A stretch of 64,000 nt of DNA from Candolleomyces eurysporus. Its lineage: Eukaryota; Basidiomycota; Agaricomycetes; Agaricales; Psathyrellaceae. The stretch spans positions 62,001 through 126,000 of the forward strand of contig JANBPK010000755.1 in the NCBI GenBank assembly GCA_027579435.1, in the 5' to 3' direction. The position numbers and the translations under genes were made by a program. A model generated the notes under the pieces. The model was not told the DNA's origin, ran no database searches, and saw only the letters and a list, made by a program, of their open reading frames with translations. Below, piece after piece: positions 13,776 to 26,600 of this stretch (positions are counted from its first letter, which is position 1; each line of letters starts with the position of its first letter).

Positions 13776-14760
13776 CTTGGGAGTCGGTCGACGTCGATTT
13801 AGAGAGATAGCAGTCGAGCCTCGAAGACTGAGTTGTTAGGCCAAGCTCCGCTATGTAACAGCGATTACTGGCACGAGATGAGGGAAGAGAAAGAAAGAAG
13901 CTCCTCTCAATTGATCCCGAGTAAGATGTCCCGTCAAGAGATAAGGGACATCGGCATTGTGGGGTGAGTTTAAAAGTGGAGAGCATGATCATGGTTCCAC
14001 CCAGTTCGCCGCGGGAAAAGCACGCAAGATCAGAGAAGCTGGTGTCATCCTAACAAGGTATGGCGAGAACTCTGATAATTCGTTCTTAAATGCGGTGATA
14101 AGGATCGTGATGACAGCAGCAGGGATGCGGCACCTGGTGGACTTCTGCAGAGTCGACTGTCGATGGCGAGGTCAATCGCGGAGAATAGATGAAGGTTCGA
14201 AATAAGAGCTATCTTCGTAATTCGAGAAACCAGAACGATCTCAGCCAATTTTCAACGACGCACCGGGCGTGAGGATAGCACGAGGCCGTAATGGCGATGT
14301 GTAGTGTGGCGGACAGCTGTGATTCGGACCGAGACGTGGACCGCGGTAACCCATATAATTCATCCTCGATGAATGAAGACCCACCTATCGGCACGATCCT
14401 GCCAGGGAGGTGCTCAGGAACGGATAGCGGAAGTGGGTACTGCTCGTACCGAGACGCAACTGCCAGGGGTAAAGAGGCCTTCTCAACTGACATCGGGATT
14501 TGACACAACGGCACATAAGGTCAAGGGAATGCACTGCAGNAAAAAACTTCCAAGACGTGTAGGCCAGCCGACTTTCATCATAGGGCTAGGAAGCAATTGG
14601 GAAGCAAATCATCTCTCAAGCCAGATCCAAGCCTCGATTGGTTCATACTCGAGGAGGTCGTGCAAATTCCAGGTACGCACATACGTGACCCCCCTCGTTG
14701 CATCATTGAGACGAGGTACATACCTGGGGGGGGGAGCCCAGCGGTGGAATATCCCCGACA
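13776..14760 (-). promoter_or_regulatory. Upstream region of MFS copy 1
   Basis: This is the 5' flank of the minus-strand transporter and is homologous to 18425-19320 upstream of copy 2. Blocks kept in both copies are candidates for shared promoter elements. Open frames on either strand are not conserved between the two copies, so I treat the stretch as non-coding. An N sits at 14540. Confidence 0.45.
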
Positions 14761-16019
14761 CCACGAGGTGGAAGGAGGGTTCTGGGGCAACTTTCCATCT
14801 ACCCAACAACACCCTTAGAAGTGGAAGGGGTGGGAAACACATACTCTGTCCCGTTGAAACGTCTATCATGGGGACCGACTCACCGTCCGTATCAAGTTCC
14901 GCTCACCTGTACGATGATTTGACCAAATCAAGATTCGTTTCAACAAAATTCCCGACTCCACCAAGTGTAAGGAGGGTTCTGTTGCGACATTCTGTCCATC
15001 ACAGCATGGTTATTGGCCTAGGGTTAATGACTCATTGCCCCCTACCTCCCCAGTTCTCTATTCAATACTATCGGAGCAGGAGGCGGCGCGAAACTTCAAC
15101 TTGAAAGAGGGACTTGCGTTTGACTATGACGCAACCGGAAATTGGCGCCCACCGTCCCCTTGACTGACATTCACTAGCGCCCTTCTATTTCTCTCACCCC
15201 TTATTGATGATTATCAAGAAGCCTCTACAAGTTCTTTCTGACATTGACTTTCCGCTGATTGACTGTTCCGATTAGCTCAAGTGCAGCTTAAGAAGTGAAG
15301 GGATTGAAAGACAGAAGACTCGGACTCGTCGTTGATTGCCAGACATAACTGAACATTGGATCCGAGCTATTGCTTTACTATTGCTTTGCTTTCTACGTTG
15401 TACTTGTATTACGCTCCACTTGTACACTTTGACTTTGTTCTGCCTCAAAAAATACTCTAATCAACAATGAGATGAACGAAAGACGGTAAGGATAACCTTT
15501 CCCCGTGTACATAATTTGCTCCCTGACTGAATAAAAAATTTCCGACGTTTTCAGCTTAAGCGATTCTTTTCTCGACGCGTTAACTTCATGTTAACATTCA
15601 CGTTAGACCAAGTTAGCGCATGCTAAATTAAGCTAGTGTCAAGCTGGACACAACCACAGAAGTAAGGTCAGTCTGTATATTCTCTTTTCGCCAAATGGGA
15701 GCCTCAAAGGTCGAATATCCATTGTCCGATCTAGAGAGGAACGTATACAAAGGACGGTTGATGCGGATCCCCACTAGGTACGAGTAGGCTAGGGTGATAG
15801 CACGGAAGAACGAGCTGGATCAACAGAATTTGCCTCCTCAAACATGATAAGGGTCGACACACCACAAATCTTGTAGCCACGGACCCGTGGTGGTGTTACC
15901 AATACGTCTCACCAACACTGGCGACACATCCACTTGTTCAGTTGCGTGAGAAACCACCCTAACATACAGGCAGAAAGTTAGAGAAAGTTATAAACTCGAG
16001 TAACTTCATTTACAGTCAT
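14761..16019. other. Spacer between the tandem transporter units
   Basis: About 1.26 kb without open frames of note and without a match in the other unit that I can see. It is AT-richer than its neighbours and contains the short inverted pairs 'gttaacttcatgttaac' and 'gttagcgcatgctaa' near 15,580-15,625. No gene recognised. Confidence 0.5.
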
Positions 16020-19000
16020 AGATGTCATGAACAATAGGAGGAAACGTTCGGAATATGATACAGTTATGTTACAGAGAGGCCTTTCCACGAGACTCGAAAG
16101 GAAGGAGCAAAGCGATCAATCCAGCGATAATGAAGATTGCCCCGGCGATAAAGATGGGGACCGAGGTCGTCAAATCGGCGTACAGGGCGATAATAGGTGC
16201 CTAGAGTCGAGCGTTGAAATTAGAATCAGTGAGTCATAGGTTGAGTCGGCCGCAAAAGGGGGTCTAATGGATCTTACTAACCATAACTCCAAAGATGCGG
16301 CTGGCCATAGCGGTGATGGCATTACCGGTGCCTCTATCCTTTGTGGGGAACAACTCGGGAGTGATGGCGGCGAGCACTCCAAACATGATGTTGCTGGTAA
16401 GGCTGTAGGCGCAGTTCCATCCGAGAAGGGCGTTGGAAGATCGCGCAGTGGTTGAAAGGAGAATGAAGACACCGGTAGCGGCTGAATGGAAAATCGATGA
16501 ATCCCCGAAGAATCGCAAGGGTATGTTAAATGAATGGTGACTCACCTGTAGCGAGCGACAGGGTGCCCCGTCTCCCCAGAATGGGCAACTCGACCAGGTA
16601 ACATGAGATAAAGGCTCCCGGAAGTTTCGCAACACTCAGAATTACTTGCTATTTGCGAGAGAACGAGGTGAGTTGGCCGATTTTCAAAGTCTCGTCTGCC
16701 AAGACCACTCACGTTTCGGTATGTTATATACACCGATCCGTCTCCAAAGTATGCTCCACGCGTCGCGAGGCTGGTGCAAAGGAGGATTGGTCAGTATATG
16801 CCGTGTGCGAAGATATGGGAGATGACGGACAAGTATATGACGAAGGAGTTGTAGAGCGGGAATGCCAGTCCGGTGAGTGCTACAAGGGTGACTGTGAGTC
16901 CGAACGTCCTGGGTTAACCGTGCTGAGAAAGGTCTCATACCCCACAAAGCAATTAACAGCGACGACGAATAGGCCAACTTCTTCGACGCGAACAGAGCTT
17001 TAAGGTGATTAGAATCAAACTTTGCCATTTGTCGCCTGATCGCAGCATTGACATGTCCTTCATTCTTCGTTTCCTTCCCATCGGTTTCTTTCTGAGCATA
17101 CGCCAAATCCACAGCTTGCAGATCCTCGACAGTGAGACTCGTCGTGCGGCCATTGTGCTCGGCGAGCTTCCTCACCACCTCTACCGCCTGCTCGTCTTGA
17201 CCTTTTCCCATCAGATACTTCGGACTCTCGTACAACTTGAAGACGAAGAAACGAAGGACCCAAAACACGAACATAAATCCCCCCATCACGAAGAGGAAGT
17301 ACCTCCATCCCATATTAGACGACCTTGGACAATCGGTTCCGGGAATCTTCGTGGTGCATGAATAGTTGGCAACGAGGGGCCATGCAACGAGACTCCCCAC
17401 AAGTTGACCTATCGCCCACCAGATTGAAAGGAATGTGAGGAGATATTGGTGCGACGCTGGAACGAACTCTACATGATGGTAAGTCGAGCCGATGTTTTCA
17501 CGATATCGCCCGTTAGCAAATCGTGTTTTTGGTAAGAGGGGGACGCGACCGCACCTAGGAATATCGCAGAATCTACCGGCAAATTCCCTCCGACACCGAC
17601 AGACAATACCGTGACCAGGGATATCAAGGTGACGATATCGGGAGATCCGCCAGCCGAGGTTGAGAAAGCAGCGATAATCAGCATGGTCAGGTTGAAGGAT
17701 AACCTGGATCAGAATGGATTCATCAGTCACAACATCCTTGACAACACCAACACCATACGTCGACAAAGGAGTTCGCTTGTTAATGAACTCTCCGTCAGTC
17801 CAGCGAACACAAAGCTCGACAACCGTGTCTCTCTCCCAAAATCGGAACACTCACTTTCGACCCCATATATCGGCGCCTATGGCCCAGAAGGCGGCACCAA
17901 CGAATAAGCCGATATTTTGACCCAATTTGAGCCAGGCAGGCTCAAGTTTAAACTCGTTGACCGTCGGGGGAATGATAAGACTGGTTGCAATCTGTATATC
18001 GCGGAGAACACGAGAACATCAATGGATGTAAGCTCAGAGGATCGCTATTTCGAGTGGCGGTTGCAGAAACGAATGACGTACTGGCCAGAGATTGTCGCTA
18101 TGAGATATTCATCCCGGTATTTAGTGAATGCGTTCAGCTACTGATAAAAGGTTATATACGTACGCAAACCAACCGAATCCAGTTACAAAGAATAGACCCC
18201 TTCAAGTGAGGGACGATCAGTGGCATGTTAAGCAAGGGAGGCAACACGTATTGTACGCACCATTGATACTTCCCCATCCCTATATCTTGCACTGCATCGT
18301 TCAGAATTCGAGCTTTGGCAATATAACGACCATCGAGCGTGTCTTCAGAGTATACCGCATCGAAGTGCTGAGGAGAGCTTTCAGCTATCGACGAAGGAGC
18401 GACCTTCTTATCATCTGAGTCCATCTTGGGGGTCGTTTCTGTCGGTTGGCCTGGAGAGAAAGCAATCGAGCCTCGAAGACTGATAGGGTCAAGCTCTATG
18501 CTAATTAGCAGCGATCACTGACACGAGATGAGGGAAGAGGGAAGAGAAAGAAGCTCCTCTCACAATTGATTCCGAGTGAGATGCCCGTCGAGTGATAAAG
18601 GGTGGCCGTTTTAAAGTCGAGAACCCGAGCGTGCTTCCAGCCAGTTTGCCGCTGAGAAAGCACGCAGGTTCTGAGACGCCGGTGTCATCCCAACACGGTA
18701 TGGCGAAAANTTTGATCACTCATTGAAATGAATTCAAAAGTGAATTCAAATGAAGGGAAGTGATAGGGTCCAAATGAATTCAAAATGAAGGGAATAGGGT
18801 TCGCGATGATGGCGGCAGGGAGCACCGGGAGGACCTCTTTAGCGTCGGTTGTCGATGGTGAGGTCAATCGTGGAAGATAGATGAAGGGTTGAGATACAAG
18901 TTATCTCTGTAGCTCGACATACCAGAAACAATCTCAGCTGGTTTTCAATGACGCACTCGACGTGAGGATTTTGTGACGAATATCCGTCATGCCGTGGATG

Positions 19001-19320
19001 TGCCCGCTCAGAGTGAACGTAGCGAGAGGCGACTATCGGGGAATGAAGAGGTCTGCTCACCTGACATTGGGATTCGACATAAGTTCCAGGAAGAACTTCC
19101 AAGACATGCAGAGGGGCTAGTCTCGAACACGCGTCCCTGAGGAACGCGCGCGTGAGGTGTCGCTTGAATAGCACGCAGGGCCACTTTTATCAGAGGGGCA
19201 GGAACCATCAGGAAGGGAATCAAGACGGACTCCAGGTACACCAATACGTGGGCCCCCATTGAATTGCAACGTTGTGATGAGGGACCCACTGGTGGACCCA
19301 CTGGTGGAGGATAGAGTAGG
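16020..19320. repeat. Tandem segmental duplication, unit 2
   Basis: Partner of 11370-14760 in the same orientation, offset about 4.6 kb. It contains the second transporter gene and its upstream region. Near its far end there is a perfect small tandem repeat of 'gacccactggtg' (about 19,285-19,308). Confidence 0.8.
16069..18424 (-). CDS. MFS transporter, SVOP/sugar-transporter type, copy 2
   Basis: Paralogue of copy 1 with the same 11-exon layout and predicted length (527 aa), starting at 18424 (MDSDDKKVAP) and ending with a TAA at 16069. All transporter marks of copy 1 recur: GMGKYQW, FADNLWP, GRK, YESPKYL, GRRGTLS and ELFPTKDRGTGNAI. Differences cluster in membrane segments, for example the TM before GRRGTLS (copy 1 LSVIGVPGALLAGYM, copy 2 LSVAKLPGAFISCYL), which may alter substrate choice. 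The intron after NSFVIY uses a GTCCGT donor where copy 1 has GTTCGT. I found no stop or frameshift once introns are removed, so both copies look functional. The long open frame at 16684-17850 is exon 6 with flanking introns read through. Confidence 0.85.
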
Positions 19321-20202
19321 ATAGGAATGCACTACATAGGTTTCAGGCACGGCCGCTTTGCCCAATACCGGCACAGTGAGCCGCTATCCCCTGTTCCCAC
19401 GCAGTGCCGGTTCGGCATCGCATTGTTTGTCTCTAATTGCATGAGCTGTAGGTGGCCTTCATTCTGTGTCCATTCTGTCTCTTGCCCTACTGGTCTTTCA
19501 TTTTCCACTACGCAGCAACTAGAATCCCCTGGAATCCTCTCAGCATCGCTCGCTTCAAAGAATGCTTGACCCGGCGATCCATTCACTTCGATTGAAACCA
19601 TCACCATCAATGGTCATGAGATCATCCCGAGCCTGCCTTTTGTTCTTCAAGCGTCCCCTCTCTAGGATAAGTCACAGCTCGGGTATAATACCCTCGTATG
19701 GTCTGTCGCGGACGATGTGCATCACCTGCCAACCTCTCTGAGTTTCTCATCGCCAACCATCGGCAACTCNAAAAACGCTCTGCTGGCTTACTCGGAAGCC
19801 TCGAAACTCTAAGCGACTTCCTTCCTTCTTCCACGTTGCTCACGCTCCCTGTGATCTAGCTCCTCTGCCTAATCAACGCTGTTTCTCTCTCCCTGCCAAC
19901 TTTGGAAGCGGTAGGGTCCGAAACATCAGCAACTTTACGCACTGTAGCTCTGCCAGTGAGGCCACTGAATAACATTGCCTACAAATGATAAGGATATTCA
20001 AACCTAAGCATCGCTTTCCGATCTGTCTGTCAGTTTTTATGAACATCCCATGACCGACCTTTGTCTTCCATTTCTCTCTCTCTGACAGTCAGAATGGGAA
20101 TAGATAAGCAGAATACCCCAGTACAAGAATGAGCATCCTTTCTCTCTTGTCTCTCACATACCAGCGCCCAGTCTTTGTAACGAACCACGCCCATTGACTG
20201 CA
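18425..20202. other. Upstream of MFS copy 2 and upstream of the next gene
   Basis: The first 900 bases are the duplicated 5' flank of the transporter; the rest (19,320-20,202) precedes the plus-strand gene at 20203. Near 18,725-18,790 there is a small direct repeat built on 'atgaattcaaaatgaaggga'. N bases occur at 18710 and 19770. Short frames such as 19332-19610 have no recognisable features. Confidence 0.45.
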
Positions 20203-21950
20203 ATGCCTCCAATCAACACCGACGGTATCCCTAGTACGTTCCTACAACGGCTTGTTGCCCTCACATTGCTGACAGTTTCCTCTAATAATCATCAGGCGTC
20301 AACAGTCCCTATGGAATCTCTCCGTGTGGGTAACAGCTCTAACATTTCACTAAGATTCACCAATTTACCTTGCATCAGCCGTAAACGACTGGCTCATCTC
20401 CAATCAATGGCAAGGACGAACTGGGTGCTTCGCTTTTCTGATACTTCTTAATCTGAATCCCCGAGTTAACTTCCTCCAACTATAACTTGCAGAAACAATG
20501 TTGGAACCAACGCAGGAACTCGTGTCTTACTGCTGGCGAGCCAAGCATCTGCTGCTCCTGGTGTTAATCCGCGAGACGTAGTCAAGATTAGTGCGGCTTT
20601 CACTTATCTTACTGTAAGTATCGACCCTAGAGTCTGAATTTCAATACGTTCGGTGCTTTAAACACACACAATCACCTGTAGGTTTCCGGTACGTGGAATA
20701 AACCCCTCGGCATACTCCAGAACGCCAGCATCTCGCTCGCCGTCTCTGGTCTTGGACCTGCGACCCTTCTCAGCGGAGTTGATATCCCGTTCTACGACAT
20801 CGAATCGGGCCGAGTGGATACCTATTACATTCGCATTCCGGCAGACACACATCAGCCTGCGCGTGTTGAGGGACAGTTCAAATTTGTGTTCCAGACAGAT
20901 GATGCTACCAAGTCTACGGAGGCGACGGTGCTTTATTGGTTTAGCTCTCCGTACACCGGGCCTAGCCCAGCAGTTGATTCACAGAAAGGAGTCAGCCTGT
21001 TCCCGACGACGTAAGTTTCTGTTCCGCTCAAGATCTAGTACGTGACCTGACGGCAGGTGCGATGTGTTCCAGGGTAGCTGCAAAATACCAGAGCGATTCG
21101 GTATGGTATCTGTCTTCGAATTTGACGGATAATGCCATTAATCATCACAAACAGGGTTACATTATCGACGTTGAAGAGAAGGTTCCAACCCCAGCGACCC
21201 ATATTAGGCCTGCCGAAACCTCGACGACTCATGGTATCGGCATACATCCAGGTGAGGTCGTATCCAACTCCAACTTTCCAATGGCTCTCCTCACAATCGT
21301 CGCTCGGTAGTCCTGCGTCAGGGCGGGGAATCCCAGATGAACCTTCGTGCGTGTATATTATACAGCTCCGACATTCTCATTTCTGACGCGACCTTCTGTT
21401 TTCGTTACAGTCTTGATCAAGTACCTTGACGATAATGGGAGGAATCCGTCCCCAGGCATGTACACCATGCTCCTCGGTTATCTACGTGAGCAGTACACCA
21501 TGGCACTTTACTTCAACAGTGGAATGCTTGAGGTACGTCACCGTTCTCTTTACGACGCACAGGTATCCTATCGAACTTTGCTCACCACTGAAACTCTCAA
21601 ACAGCTCTTCGGTTCCATTGACCCCACAACCATGTACATGGCTGCCGATTTCTACGTCCGATTCCCTGTCGCAAGACGTATCAAGCTCTACAACCTACGT
21701 GGATCTCTCCTCGATGGACAAGCTATTCAAGCAACCGTTTCAGAATTCGTGGGTGGAGGCACTGCGTCGTTTAAAGCAGTCAAGAACACGACAGGGAAAT
21801 ACGACCTGATTTGCAGTCTTTACCTCAAAATAACCCTTGTGGCGCCCGAGGGGATTAGCTTGAATGAACAGAAGATCTTGGAGCTTCCGTGAGTGCAACC
21901 GTCGAGTTTGAGGTGCTGGTGTATACTAACGAGACGGGCTTAGGTTCTGA
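20203..21950 (+). CDS. Uncharacterised 385-aa protein, ten exons
   Basis: I do not recognise a family. Splicing gives ten exons (20203-20233, 20296-20325, 20379-20424, 20493-20613, 20682-21010, 21057-21105, 21155-21251, 21411-21532, 21563-21888, 21944-21950) that sum to 1,158 bases and keep one frame to a TGA. The last exon is 7 nt and encodes only the end of a Pro codon, Phe and the stop. The protein begins MPPINTDGIPS and has no signal peptide or membrane segment. It contains a segment that looks beta-strand-rich (around residues 76-185), then a more helical part with MYTMLLGYLREQYTMALYF. It is probably soluble and cytosolic. Without the 49-bp intron at 21106-21154, a stop at about 21,130 would end the protein early. 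The exact borders of exons 2 and 3 are the least certain. Confidence 0.68.
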
Positions 21951-22370
21951 GCCGACGAGTGCCGAAGAAACTGACTAGTTGCTAACGAATTTTCGGTCCC
22001 TTTCAAGAAGTGGGGATAAATCCGGACAGACGACTCGATAATTGAACTATAAATACAACGATGTACAGACAGAATGACCAAAGGAATGAATGAATGTGTA
22101 TCTCTACTGGCTTTTATTTAAATATTTTTATAGTCCGACTCGTCTCGCAGCGACACCAGAGGGATGACAAGGATCTCACTCGGGCCTCGATATGTGAGCG
22201 TAGTTCTATGATGGCATTTGGGCCAATCCTGTGACCGCCAACCTCCAGGCCGATGTTTTAGGGTGGCTGTAACCGCACCAACGAGGCTCAAGGGTACTGA
22301 GAAAGGGACGCGTACCAAAAGGGAGGGAGAACAAGTTGATGAGCATCGTCGAACAACTGGCGAAACGAAA
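21951..22370. other. Short convergent intergenic region
   Basis: Lies between two genes whose 3' ends face each other. It contains AT-rich DNA near 22,080-22,140, probably with the 3' UTRs of both. No gene seen. Confidence 0.45.
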
Positions 22371-23926
22371 CTAGTAGCTCACCATGTGCGGTGCCTTGGA
22401 CTCCTCCGCGTGCTGCATCTGCACGGTCGTTGAGCTAACAGACATGGCAACTGGGTATAGCTTGGAGTCCTGGTGACCCGCATTGTAATCGTTGCGCCCA
22501 CTGTTGCTCCGAAGTTGAAGAGCCGAGGTCGACAGCTTGCCGGCAGTGTGATTGGACCTTTCCAACGAAAGTTCAATCTCGCTAGTAGCTGCCCTACGCA
22601 TCCGTTTACGACCGTTGAGGGTGGCGAGCAGGACACTGGCATACAATCGGCCTAGGATGTATTCGCTGAGAGAGAATTCAATCGTCAGCCTTGCAAAAAT
22701 ATGGAGATGTGAGGATCGTTGTACTGACAAGCACGCGTAGTAAAGGTTTGCTTGCTTAATACCCAAGTACGTGATCAGCATGGCTGCGGCGCAGGCAGTG
22801 GTAATCGCGCCGTTCTCGATTGTGTGAACGATGAGGGCGTTGAGCATGTTACGAGAGCCACCGAATGCTGTGGCTTCTCGCGTTCTCAGAAGCTGCCAAG
22901 GGAAAAAAGCGAACACAGTTAAGTGAGTGGACTCTGCAGTGAACTGTCGGAGACGCACGATGACAACCATGGCAAGGGAAATTAGCATGTCACACGCGAA
23001 GCTCCCGCCCAACCAGGCGATGACCGTTCGTTGGAGTGTGTTAATGAGCGAGAGATCCTGAGCCAAGAGGGAGTACTGGATGGTAACACCGATCGCGGCT
23101 GCACATTGGGCGAAGGCACCCTAAAGATTGACAAGAGTAGGTCGGATGCAGCTCGAGAAACCAGCACGACGCGGAACGCACCATTACCACCAGCGCCGAA
23201 GTCAGTTTTCCTAAAATCGATTTGCTTAAGACGGATATCCTCCTGAAAGGGCACAAAGTGAAACATCAGTACAGCGGAACTAATAGATCAAAGCTAACGC
23301 ACCAAGCGAAAAATAGCTGGGTGCAGAGACCGCCTGACCGAGATGAAGTACGGTCAGTACTGAGAAAACTATGTGAACCATGTTCGAAACACACCCAAAC
23401 CATTCAGAGCAGGAAGTGTACCACCGGAGAAGGGCGTCTGTTGGAAGACTTCTGGGTTCCCGAACCCTTCGGCGAGGATTTGGTAGGTATTGTGCGTCGA
23501 CATAACCGTGTGCAGGATCTCGATGAGCACGACAAAGCCCACTGCAACAAGGCTCAGCCATCCTCCCCAATTCGCAAGCCACGCGTCGCCCACTCACCCA
23601 AAAAGATGAACGCCCGCCGATCGGTGCTTGAGTAGTTCATGTAGTAGTGGTCTGTGAGCGCGGGGCACGAAATGAGCGATCTAATCGGCGGCTGAGATCA
23701 AACACCCATACAGATCTGCAGGACGAATGTTCCGTTGAGGAAGAAGCTGAGGAGCGAGCCCATGAGCTATTGGGATTGATGTCTGGTTCAGATCGACGCC
23801 CCATAGTGGATGGAAAGATGCCGTACCAGAGGCCCAGTCCTGCTCACAAGTGATGGTCAGGAACGTGTCATCGGTGGACAGTGCAACTGATAGCACTCAC
23901 AGGTGAATGAGAGGGTTGCTAGCCAT
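22371..23926 (-). CDS. DUF6534 integral membrane protein A
   Basis: Ten exons sum to 999 bases, 332 aa, starting at 23926 (MASNPLIHL). The order of motifs is typical of fungal DUF6534 proteins: LTGPLLMGSLLSFFLNGTF, HYYMNYSSTDRRAF, a central loop with NPEVFQQTPFSGG, GGLCTQLFFAW, then the DUF6534 core IAWLGGSFACDMLISLAMV, GSRNMLNALIVHTIENGAITT and YILGRLYASVLLATLNGR, followed by a hydrophilic tail. Seven membrane segments are expected, and the function is unknown in the family. Exon 2 is only 13 nt (23827-23839) and supplies the TGPL piece; the same micro-exon exists in gene B. Unlike B, this gene has no intron within the VTIQYSLL region. Divergent from gene B across about 2.7 kb. Confidence 0.85.
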
Positions 23927-26600
23927 GGTGAACGATAACGACGCGGAAGAACACGAGGGGCCAGACGAGCGGTCGACATAGGACGTGCTCGCCCGTGCTT
24001 CTTTTAAAGCCCGACGAAAACGCAGGGTAGCCTTCCCATGCTGACACGGTCGAGGTTCTTGATGGCGTTGCTCCATCGGGTGTTCGAAAATCAGAAAACT
24101 TTTCGTAACCTGAAGTGNTTTTTTTTTATTGATCCCTTTCTTCCCCCCGAATAGATATGCCTAGAAGCTTGAGTAGAATGGTCGAAGCTGAGATGGGTTC
24201 AGTCCATTGGGATGGTTGCGAGGTGAGCGTAATCACACTGGTGCGCCCCCAAGATCATTGCATTTTTCCAGTCTAGCTTGTCTCGCGTATATAAAAATCT
24301 AACGAGACAGTTTATGTTACACACCTATCACTTACCCTTGATCCCGGCCCCGGCATCCCTTCTGATAGACGTTCAACCGTGGTTCAACCTTGATAGCGTC
24401 GCTTGGCTAGGCTGTAATCTCACGAGCGCTCACACCTTTCTTCTCCATGTGTGAAAAGAAGTAGTTCGCCGCCTGCTAAACAGATTTAAAGCAAAGCGAA
24501 TTTCTATTCCGTATCTAATGTTCCCGGTAATAAGGGTTCAAGAAGAGGGTATACCTCAGGGTCGCGACGTTTATCCAATGGGTGTACGTGACCGTCACAT
24601 GGAACCAGGAGGGCGAGAGAAGAATCTCTACAGTCGACAAACGAGACAAAGCCATAGGAAGGCGGCCAGCAGGTAGGAAATCTCCGAGCTTAGGAGCGGC
24701 CTTCATTTGATGACGGCGCAGCTTGAATGGCTCAGAATGAGACTTGAATTAGACGAGTATGTAGGAGACTTGCGACGCTGGTCACTCACTGGTGATCCAG
24801 GTAGATGGCCAAAGGCAGACCGGGTGATTAGGCCCAAAATTAGCAGGGTAGGAAGAGGACTAATCGAAGAGGATTGGACAAGGCGTGAGGGAATACGAGA
24901 GGAACAGGATATACACCGAGAGCCGGATGAAGAGGCCCGACTAGGGACCATCCCATCATGATTATGGCGACGTGTCGCCTAGAAGAATAATGAGCGAGTG
25001 CTCGTAATCAACTGGGAGACAAATCATACCCCTCGCGAGGAAGCAATTGGGAAAACAGTCGAGCGGCTCGTTCATGTTCCAGGATGAAAAGTACTGGCTG
25101 AGAAAGTCCCGGAATATAGCTAGAGCGCGGTCATGTAGAAAAGAGAGTTCGAAGGGACCGACACTGTCCATTTTCCGAGACAGCCGTAGCTCACTTGTAA
25201 GTGCTGGGATGACGGCCCCTTCAGGACGAGCTCAGAGTCCATGGGATCAATATCAAAGACCCTCAGTCCAATATCAGTCTGGATGAGTAGTTAATTATTT
25301 CTTCGGGTTCGATAAATTCTGCGCAGATTTGGACCAAGATGCGCAGAAGCTTCTTACCCGCCAGTTGGACGATGATATCATGAATTGGAAAGGTTTAGGG
25401 TGGGTTTTGAGAACCTTCCGGCACCAGCGTTCCACGACAATCTGAAGGGGGAACCCTGTCCGTAAACGATGGTCTGAGTGACGGGGCGTAGGGGAGCATG
25501 TTTATCTGGGGCATAGTGATCGACGACCCTTTGTTCCAGCGCTAGAGATCCAATGCAGTACACTGGATTCCGGCAAGGCTTATTTCATCGAGCGGACCCG
25601 AAGAGAGGAACAGCAACCGCTCGTGGCAGACGCCCTTTAAGACGGAGATCCATAGCGCAGTGTTCAACAAGCTCGGTGAGCGCCCACATTGGGATTCAGC
25701 CAAGGGGAACGGACATAGCTGAGCGAAAGGACGTCTCAAGGTTCCGGATGGCCCACAACCTCCAGCCAGAGTTATTCAGCGCTCCCTTGGCTGCTCTCAG
25801 CAACGATTGGCGCCCGGAAAGATATGAGGAACTGTTCTGGTTCAATATGACGGGAGACCTTGTGCCGTTTCTATCTGTGATGATATGACAACTTGACTAA
25901 GGTTCCGAATTTGGACTCGAGCGGGGTTAAAAGACTCAGATAAGATAAGATGAAGGATTCTTGCCGACCCGACTGCCGTGGCTTGTGGAGTCTGTCCGCC
26001 TACAGTTCGAAGATACGCCAATGGCTGAGAGGCGCAGATGTCCGAGAGCGACGGGTCGAAGCTTGGTACAATTTGTCTGTCGTCGACTGTCACGAGGTAG
26101 CACACATGATCAAACCGCTCTATTCCGAGGACAGCAATAGAGTCATGACATACCCCGTTTTTCGTGGAAGCGAGCAAAGCCTCCTCGTCTTGCTGTGTTC
26201 GCCCCCTAACGATAGCTTAATTGATTGTGACAACTGCGGGACAGGTACTTGACAGGCCAGTGGACACAGCACTTGAACAAGTTCACAGTGGGTCCTGGTC
26301 TCCTTTCGACCCGATCCCGAGAGGGCGTGGAGTGGTCTATGATGAGAACCTGCGAGTAGATTCTCAAATTCTTTATGAAAAAGGCCCGCTGGTATAGGCT
26401 CAAAATGACCTTCTCTAAATGGTAACCATTGTGATCCCCAAGTTGGACGTCCCATTTTCGTAAACATTGACAGGTGCCATTTGGGACTTCAGCTTAGCCC
26501 TTGTTCGGAATGCTTTAAAGGACATTGGCTTGTTGAGGAAGGTGGCGTCGAGCGCGATATCCTTTCATTCTTCCCCTTACCGACCACCATCCCCCAAGCG
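23927..26600. other. Intergenic region between divergent DUF6534 genes
   Basis: About 2.7 kb that should contain both promoters. The small open frames (for example 24707-24961 plus, 25842-26177 minus) have no recognisable domain. An N at 24118 precedes a run of nine T. The first 150 bases upstream of gene A are GC-rich; the region from 24,270 to 24,330 has a TATATAAA-like sequence. Confidence 0.45.

Larger units (their letters stand above)
11370..14760. repeat. Tandem segmental duplication, unit 1
   Basis: This segment aligns in the same orientation with about 16020-19320. Homology covers the short 3' flank (around 11,385 and 16,030), the whole transporter gene including introns, and the upstream region. 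Upstream matches include a shared 'gatgagggaagag' near 13,880 and 18,530, and related blocks near 14,150-14,280 and 18,840-18,970. Exons are more conserved than introns and flanks, and the upstream parts carry indels, so the duplication is not recent. Confidence 0.8.

Noticed and set aside
16684..17850. 388-codon frame as one gene
   Set aside because: It is an exon of the transporter with adjacent introns translated; splicing gives the family-consistent protein.
21057..21132. Stop at about 21,130 as the end of the 385-aa gene, with 21347-21892 as a second gene
   Set aside because: A 49-bp GT-AG intron removes the stop, and all later exons join in phase.
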